Source: Scandinavium sp002470465
GTDB taxonomy: Bacteria > Pseudomonadota > Gammaproteobacteria > Enterobacterales > Enterobacteriaceae
NCBI RefSeq assembly: GCF_040750395.1
Contig: NZ_JBFLVD010000025.1
Coordinates: 124,001 to 188,000 of the forward strand
Length of the DNA stretch: 64,000 bases
Reading direction: 5' to 3'
Shown: positions 59,905 through 64,000 of the stretch, in pieces
Layout: every line of letters starts with the position of its first letter
Position numbering within the stretch: position 1 is the first letter of the stretch
Program-made: the position numbers and the translations under genes
The notes under the pieces: model-generated
Databases searched by the model: none
Seen by the model: the letters and a program-made list of their open reading frames with translations, nothing else
What the model was told of the DNA's origin: nothing

Positions 59905-60891
59905 TTATACGTGTGGGTGATAGGCGAACAGCGCCGGAGCGCCGCCGGTATGAATAAAGAGAATCGGTCCTTCATCCTTAAAGCGTTTCTGGCTGATGCC
60001 GTCGATAAGCCCGGCCATCGCTTTGCCGGTGTATACCGGATCCAACAAAATTCCCTCCAGGCGTGCCAGCAGCTTCACGGCCTCCATCCCTTCATCGTTT
60101 GGCGTACCGTAGCCTGGGGCAAAATAATCATCCCACAGCGTGATTTCCGCTTTCGCTTTGAGTTCGAGGCTTTCGGCCACGGCCTGCTGAAGCGTAACGA
60201 CTTTAGGTTTCTGATCGGCAATACTACGGGACACCGTCACGCCAATCAGTTCCGCCTCAGGCATCAGCTGTTCTAAGCCAACGGCCAGACCGGCGTGCGT
60301 ACCTGCGCTGCCAGACGCCACCACGACAGAAGAGAGCGAGACTGCGCCTTCACACTGCTGTGCAATTTCCAGCGCGCTTTCAACGTAGCCAAGCGCGCCA
60401 AGCGCATTCGAGCCGCCGACCGGAATCACATATGGGCGAAAGCCCTGCGCTTCCACGCGCGTGGCAAGCTCTTCCAGTTGGCGGTTTGGATCGGTCAGCG
60501 CATCGCACATTTCGATTTGCGTACTGAAATAGTCCAGCAACAGGCGGTTGCCGTTGCTCAGATAGTTCTCAGCTTTTGTGCCAATCGGATTTTCCAGCAG
60601 CGCCACACAGTGCAGGCCCAGCTTCGCCGCCACAGCAGCCGTCTGGCGCACGTGGTTAGACTGAATCGCGCCTGCGGTGATCAGCGTATCTGCACCTTCG
60701 CGCAGCGCATCAGCCGCCAGAAACTCAAGCTTACGCAGCTTATTACCGCCCATCGCCATCGGCGTGACGTCGTCGCGTTTGATAAAGATGTCGCGCCCCA
60801 GATAGTCGGAGAAACGAGGCAGGTACTCCAGAGGCGTCGGTGCGCCAATAAATTCCAGCCGAGGGAAACGTGTGAGATTCTGCAGTGACAT
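59905..60891 (-). CDS. dcyD: D-cysteine desulfhydrase DcyD
   Basis: A 328-residue PLP enzyme of the ACC-deaminase group that degrades D-cysteine to pyruvate, sulphide and ammonia. The PLP lysine is Lys51 in MAMGGNKLRKLEF, and the phosphate-binding loop is around SSVVVASGSAGTHAG. The ATG at 60891 has a perfect AGGAGG 4 nt upstream; the open frame extends further but runs through a repeat. It sits between tcyJ and tcyLN, linking uptake and breakdown. Confidence 0.95.
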   Translation of the reverse strand: MSLQNLTRFPRLEFIGAPTPLEYLPRFSDYLGRDIFIKRDDVTPMAMGGNKLRKLEFLAADALREGADTLITAGAIQSNHVRQTAAVAAKLGLHCVALLENPIGTKAENYLSNGNRLLLDYFSTQIEMCDALTDPNRQLEELATRVEAQGFRPYVIPVGGSNALGALGYVESALEIAQQCEGAVSLSSVVVASGSAGTHAGLAVGLEQLMPEAELIGVTVSRSIADQKPKVVTLQQAVAESLELKAKAEITLWDDYFAPGYGTPNDEGMEAVKLLARLEGILLDPVYTGKAMAGLIDGISQKRFKDEGPILFIHTGGAPALFAYHPHV

Positions 60892-60940
60892 AGCACCTCC
60901 TGATTTTCTTTTTATTATGCACACAGTTGCGGGTGAAATG

Positions 60941-60967
60941 AAAAAAGGCGCTGGGTTAGCGCCTTTT
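60941..60967 (-). terminator. tcyJ terminator
   Basis: Stem AAGGCGCT / AGCGCCTT with a GGGTT loop and U-runs on both strands. For the leftward tcyJ message it lies beyond the repeat element and 50 nt before dcyD, so it may attenuate rather than stop the operon. Confidence 0.75.
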
Positions 60968-60998
60968 GATTTTTTATGGGGCAACAGCATTGTCTGCT

Positions 60999-61095
60999 CC
61001 CCCTCTCCCCGACCCTCTCCCTGAATGGAGAGGGAGAAAGTCAAAACCCGCTCCGGCCAATTCCCTCTCCCATTGGGAGAGGGTTAGGGAGAGGG
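60999..61095. repeat. CCCTCTCC-type inverted repeat (MITE-like)
   Basis: Outer arms of 21 bp (61001-61021 and 61075-61095) are inverted with 19 matches: CCCTCTCCCCGACCCTCTCC on the left and GGGAGAGGGTTAGGGAGAGG on the right. Inner hairpins CCCTCTCCCTGAATGGAGAG and CCCTCTCCCATTGGGAGAGG fold separately. This element type is scattered in many enterobacterial genomes. It lies just after tcyJ. Confidence 0.75.
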
Positions 61096-61108
61096 ATATT
61101 ACCGATGT

Positions 61109-61909
61109 TTATTTGGTTACGTCAGCCCCGAACCACTTCTCGGACAGCGCTTTCAGGCTACCGTCTTTCTGCATATCGGCGATAGCACCCTCGATAGCTT
61201 TCAGCAGGTCATCGTTGCCTTTACGCAGCGCCACGCCAGATTCCTGACGGGAGAATGCTTCACCGGTGACGGCCAGCGTGTTGTTGGTTTTCTTCACCAG
61301 ATCCAGTGCGGCAAGACGGTCAACCAGAATGGCATCAATACGGCCTACGCGCAGATCCTGGTATTTGGTCGGATCGTCATCATAGGTACGCACGTCCACA
61401 CCCTGCACGTTCTGACGCAGCCACTCTTCGTAGTTGGTGCCCAGACCCACGCCGACTTTTTTGCCCTTCAGGTCCGCGGCGGTTTTAATGGTGCCTTCAT
61501 TGCCTTTTTTCACCAGCGCCTGAATACCGGACACGGTATAAGGCATGGAGAAGTCATATTTCTTTTTACGCTCGTCGGAGATGGTGACCTGGTTAATCAC
61601 CACATCAATGCGTTTAGAATCCAGCGACGCCAGCATGCCGTCCCATTTGGTCGGCTTGAGGTCTGCTTTTACGCCCAGATGCTTTGCCAGCTCCTGGGCA
61701 AACTCCACTTCGAAGCCGGTCAGCTTGCCGTCATCGCCCTGGAAACTGAACGGCGGATAGGTGCCTTCCAGGCCCACACGCAGGGAACCACGCTCTTTCA
61801 CCTGACTCAGCAGATTTTCTGCCGCGAAGGTTTTCACACTTGCCCCGGCGACCAGCGCCACGGCCATCATGCCCATCAGAGCCTGACGGCCCAGAAATGC
61901 TAGTTTCAT
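61109..61909 (-). CDS. tcyJ: L-cystine periplasmic binding protein TcyJ (FliY)
   Basis: A 266-residue periplasmic binding protein of family 3. The signal peptide is cleaved near SVKTFA-AENLL, and the ligand fold includes LRVGLEGTYPPFSFQGDDGKLTGFEVE and DVVINQVTISDERKKKYDFS. Historically named FliY because it sits next to fliAZ. The ATG at 61909 matches the E. coli start; the GTG/ATG at 61924 would add five residues. Confidence 0.96.
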   Translation of the reverse strand: MKLAFLGRQALMGMMAVALVAGASVKTFAAENLLSQVKERGSLRVGLEGTYPPFSFQGDDGKLTGFEVEFAQELAKHLGVKADLKPTKWDGMLASLDSKRIDVVINQVTISDERKKKYDFSMPYTVSGIQALVKKGNEGTIKTAADLKGKKVGVGLGTNYEEWLRQNVQGVDVRTYDDDPTKYQDLRVGRIDAILVDRLAALDLVKKTNNTLAVTGEAFSRQESGVALRKGNDDLLKAIEGAIADMQKDGSLKALSEKWFGADVTK

Positions 61910-61994
61910 TCTTTCCCCCAACATTTGAATTTTTTTGCAGTGTAAGGCGTTTGGGAAAAACAGCTAATACCCGTCCGCTATAAGCCATTCAAAT

Positions 61995-62543
61995 TTAATA
62001 TAACTCAGAGGTTGCCTGCATGCCGAACTTCTGCTGATCGCCCACCGGGCGCAGGCTTTTGAATTGCGAATACTTTCGTAGCGCAATGCGGTAGTTGTTG
62101 GTACTGGTTTGCGGCAGCCACGGCGCGAGATTTTCGTCCGCTTCACCCGCAAGCAATGCGCGGTCGATTTTCAGCGCGCTCAGATGATTGCCCAGACGAC
62201 GCAGGCGCACAACGTATTCACGCACGGTGCCTGGACTCATGTCGGTTTGCTCGAAGAGATACTGCTTAAAGCCGAGGATATCGAAGAAGTCGCTCTGCTC
62301 TTTGCAGTGCAGATCGCCGCAGAAACGGCACAGCGCCACCCACTCGCGGCGCTCCTGCTGCCAGTCGGCTTCGTCCATCAGCATATCAAGGCGGGAAATA
62401 GCGATTTTGTTGACGATTTCGCCCCGACGCACAAGCGTGATGCGGTCGAGCATTTTATGGCAGTGGGCGCAATGCGTCTGGCTGTGTTTAAAGTCTTTGA
62501 GATAGCGGCTTAAAGGCCGTCTTTTTACCTGCTGCACCGTCAT
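61995..62543 (-). CDS. fliZ: Flagellar regulator FliZ
   Basis: A 182-residue DNA-binding regulator with a core-binding, integrase-like helical fold (SPGTVREYVVRLRRLGNHLSA) and two CxxC pairs (CAHC, CRFC). It matches E. coli FliZ (183 aa), which antagonises sigma-S-dependent genes and curli while flagella are made. It is the second gene of fliAZ-tcyJ. The C-terminal ~20 residues differ from E. coli. Confidence 0.93.
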   Translation of the reverse strand: MTVQQVKRRPLSRYLKDFKHSQTHCAHCHKMLDRITLVRRGEIVNKIAISRLDMLMDEADWQQERREWVALCRFCGDLHCKEQSDFFDILGFKQYLFEQTDMSPGTVREYVVRLRRLGNHLSALKIDRALLAGEADENLAPWLPQTSTNNYRIALRKYSQFKSLRPVGDQQKFGMQATSELY

Positions 62544-62595
62544 GATAACTCCTGGTAGTCAATGCTATGTGCGGCATTTCTCCAGGCATGACAGC

Positions 62596-63327
62596 TTAGC
62601 CGCCCTCCTGGTACCGACCCAGTTTTGTTCGCAAACGCTTAATGGCCTGGCTATGAAGCTGGCTGACGCGCGACTCTCCTACCTCAAGTACTGCGCCAAT
62701 CTCCTTAAGATTGAGCTCTTCCTGGTAGTAGAGCGTCAGCACCAGCTGTTCACGTTCCGGCAAGGCTTCAATCGCCTCCATCACGCGCTGGCGCAGGTTG
62801 CCCTCCATCAGCAGATGAAGCGGGTTCTCCTGCTGATTCTCTTCAGTCACCAGCTCGATACTGTCGCCGTGCTCTTCCCGCCACTCGTCGTAGGAGAAAA
62901 GCTGGCTGTTGTTGGTATCGAGCAGCATCTGTCGATACTCCTCAACGGCAATGCCCAGGCGCTGCGCGACCTCCGTTTCGGTGGCGTTGCGTCCCAGCTC
63001 CTGCTCCAGTTGCCCCATCGCCAGCGCCACTTCTCGGGCGTTACGACGAACGCTTCTGGGCACCCAGTCCCGGCTGCGCAGTTCGTCGAGCATCGCGCCG
63101 CGTATGCGTTGTACTGCGTAAGTGGTAAATGCCGTGCCTTGCAGTGCATCGTATCGTTCGACGGCATTCAGTAACCCAATGCCGCCCGCCTGAAGCAGAT
63201 CGTCCAGTTCAACGCTCGCGGGCAGTCGCACCTGAAGGCGCAATGCTTCGTGTCGCACCAAAGGTACATAACGCTGCCACAGCGAGTGTTTATCCATTAC
63301 ACCTTCAGCGGTATAGAGTGAATTCAC
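62596..63327 (-). CDS. fliA: Flagellar sigma factor FliA (sigma-28)
   Basis: A 243-residue sigma factor. It has region 2 (LPASVELDDLLQAGGIGLLNAVERYD and FTTYAVQRIRGAMLDELRS), region 3, and region 4 with the helix-turn-helix (LNLKEIGAVLEVGESRVSQLHSQAIKRLR). It transcribes class 3 genes such as tar and fliC in this window. The start is GTG, as in E. coli. Four extra C-terminal residues (RYQEGG versus KL) are present. Confidence 0.96.
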   Translation of the reverse strand: MNSLYTAEGVMDKHSLWQRYVPLVRHEALRLQVRLPASVELDDLLQAGGIGLLNAVERYDALQGTAFTTYAVQRIRGAMLDELRSRDWVPRSVRRNAREVALAMGQLEQELGRNATETEVAQRLGIAVEEYRQMLLDTNNSQLFSYDEWREEHGDSIELVTEENQQENPLHLLMEGNLRQRVMEAIEALPEREQLVLTLYYQEELNLKEIGAVLEVGESRVSQLHSQAIKRLRTKLGRYQEGG

Positions 63328-63352
63328 GATAAACAGCCCTGCAATAGTTGAG

Positions 63353-63360
63353 TTATCGGC
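63353..63360 (-). promoter_or_regulatory. Sigma-28-type -10 element upstream of fliA
   Basis: GCCGATAA on the minus strand, 26 nt before the fliA start codon, is the exact sigma-28 -10. The matching -35 (TAAA) is not at the normal distance. E. coli fliA has an autoregulated promoter here, so partial function is likely. Confidence 0.55.
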
Positions 63361-63452
63361 ATGATTATCCGTTTCTGGAGGGGTTTTAATCGACGGAATA
63401 GTGGCTAAAAGGAGGGGTTATTTGAGGAGTTAAGTGAAACTCTAAAACAGGA

Positions 63453-63474
63453 AAACCCCGCCGAGGCGGGGTTT
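63453..63474 (-). terminator. fliC terminator
   Basis: Stem AAACCCCGCC / GGCGGGGTTT with a 2-nt GA loop centre, then TTTTCC on the minus strand, 17 nt after the fliC stop. Confidence 0.85.
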
Positions 63475-63490
63475 GTTAAGCGAATCAGGA

Positions 63491-64000
63491 TTAGCCCTGC
63501 AGCAGAGACAGAACCTGCTGTGGAACCTGGTTTGCTTTAGCCAGCACGGAGTTACCGGCCTGCTGAATGATCTGCGCTTTAGACATGTTGGACACTTCGG
63601 TCGCATAGTCGGCGTCCTGAATACGGGACTGCGCTTCAGACAGGTTGGTAGTGGTGTTGTTCAGGTTGGTGACCGCAGAGTCCAGACGGTTCTGGATAGC
63701 ACCCAGAGAAGAACGGAATTTGTCTACGGAAGCAATTGCTGAGTCCAGTTTGTCCAGTGGGTTAGAAGTAGAACCCGTGGTCAGGCTGGAGAGACTCAGG
63801 CTTGAAGTATCAATCTTGAATGCTGCTGTTGTACCAGCTGTCGTTGCTGACTGCGGATCCAATGCAACATAGTAGTCTTTCGGAGTACCAGTAGTTGTAG
63901 CAGTGTCGTATTCGCTTTCAAAGCCATTTGCTTTAAGGTTATTTACTTCTGCAGCACTGCCTGGAGTGATGGTGACCTTAGCAAACATATTGCCATTGGC
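63491..64000 (-). CDS. fliC: Flagellin FliC (C-terminal part)
   Basis: The gene runs off the right edge; about 169 C-terminal codons are visible. The last ~85 residues are the conserved D0/D1 domain (LDKLDSAIASVDKFRSSLGAIQNRLDSAV to NQVPQQVLSLLQG) that packs into the filament core. The upstream part, including a Thr/Ala-rich segment, belongs to the variable surface domain. It is expected to be transcribed by FliA. Confidence 0.95.
   Translation of the reverse strand, partial: ANGNMFAKVTITPGSAAEVNNLKANGFESEYDTATTTGTPKDYYVALDPQSATTAGTTAAFKIDTSSLSLSSLTTGSTSNPLDKLDSAIASVDKFRSSLGAIQNRLDSAVTNLNNTTTNLSEAQSRIQDADYATEVSNMSKAQIIQQAGNSVLAKANQVPQQVLSLLQG

Noticed and set aside
60891..61044. N-terminal extension of DcyD
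   Set aside because: The frame stays open through a repeat and a terminator hairpin, but AGGAGG directly precedes the ATG at 60891 and the E. coli protein starts there.

Overview
The window looks like a chromosomal segment from an Enterobacter-type member of the Enterobacteriaceae (Enterobacter, Lelliottia or Leclercia). Proteins such as ArgS, CheY, CheW, FliA, UvrC and AraF are nearly the same as in Escherichia coli. Gene order follows the E. coli interval cmoB-cutC-yecM-argS-flhEAB-che-mot-flhDC-uspC-otsAB-araFGH-ftnB-yecJ-yecR-ftnA-tyrP-yecA-tRNA-pgsA-uvrC-uvrY-yecF-sdiA-tcyNL-dcyD-tcyJ-fliZA-fliC. The two ends are partial genes (cmoB and fliC). No insertion sequence, prophage or CRISPR array was seen.

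This conserved backbone is interrupted by accessory blocks. (1) 3.6-6.4 kb: an unsaturated rhamnogalacturonyl hydrolase and an oligosaccharide transporter (rhiTN-like) between argS and flhE. (2) 10.3-17.1 kb: a complete D-3-hydroxybutyrate/acetoacetate catabolic cluster with its own LysR regulator between flhB and cheZ. (3) 23.6-28.8 kb: a five-gene archaic (Csu-type) chaperone-usher pilus operon between cheW and tar. (4) 43.4-44.8 kb: a Dcu-type C4-dicarboxylate transporter beside ftnB. (5) 45.2-49.8 kb: a DHA2 efflux-type MFS protein, an RpiB/LacAB-type sugar isomerase with a KdgR-like operator, and an HD-GYP protein with two periplasmic solute-binding domains.

The motility logic is almost complete here. 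FlhDC lies behind a perfect CRP palindrome. FliA and FliZ, the stator MotAB, the chemotaxis core CheAWRBYZ, the receptors Tar and Tap, and part of the export gate (FlhA, FlhB, FlhE) are all present. A near-consensus sigma-28 promoter sits directly in front of tar, so tar-tap-cheRBYZ can still be transcribed as a flagellar late operon although the pilus operon separates it from motAB-cheAW. A surface-attachment pilus and a putative c-di-GMP phosphodiesterase next to motility genes suggest a swim/attach decision region; this is inference.

Other modules are housekeeping or stress genes: trehalose synthesis (otsBA), arabinose import (araFGH), iron storage (ftnA, ftnB), tyrosine import (tyrP with TyrR boxes), a Gly-Cys-Leu tRNA operon, phosphatidylglycerophosphate synthase, excision repair, the BarA partner UvrY, the quorum-signal receptor SdiA, and cystine import with D-cysteine breakdown. 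REP-type repeats lie in at least seven intergenic spaces, several at edges of accessory blocks. The least explained sequence is the 0.9 kb araF-ftnB gap, which holds a leftward terminator and a coding-like remnant.
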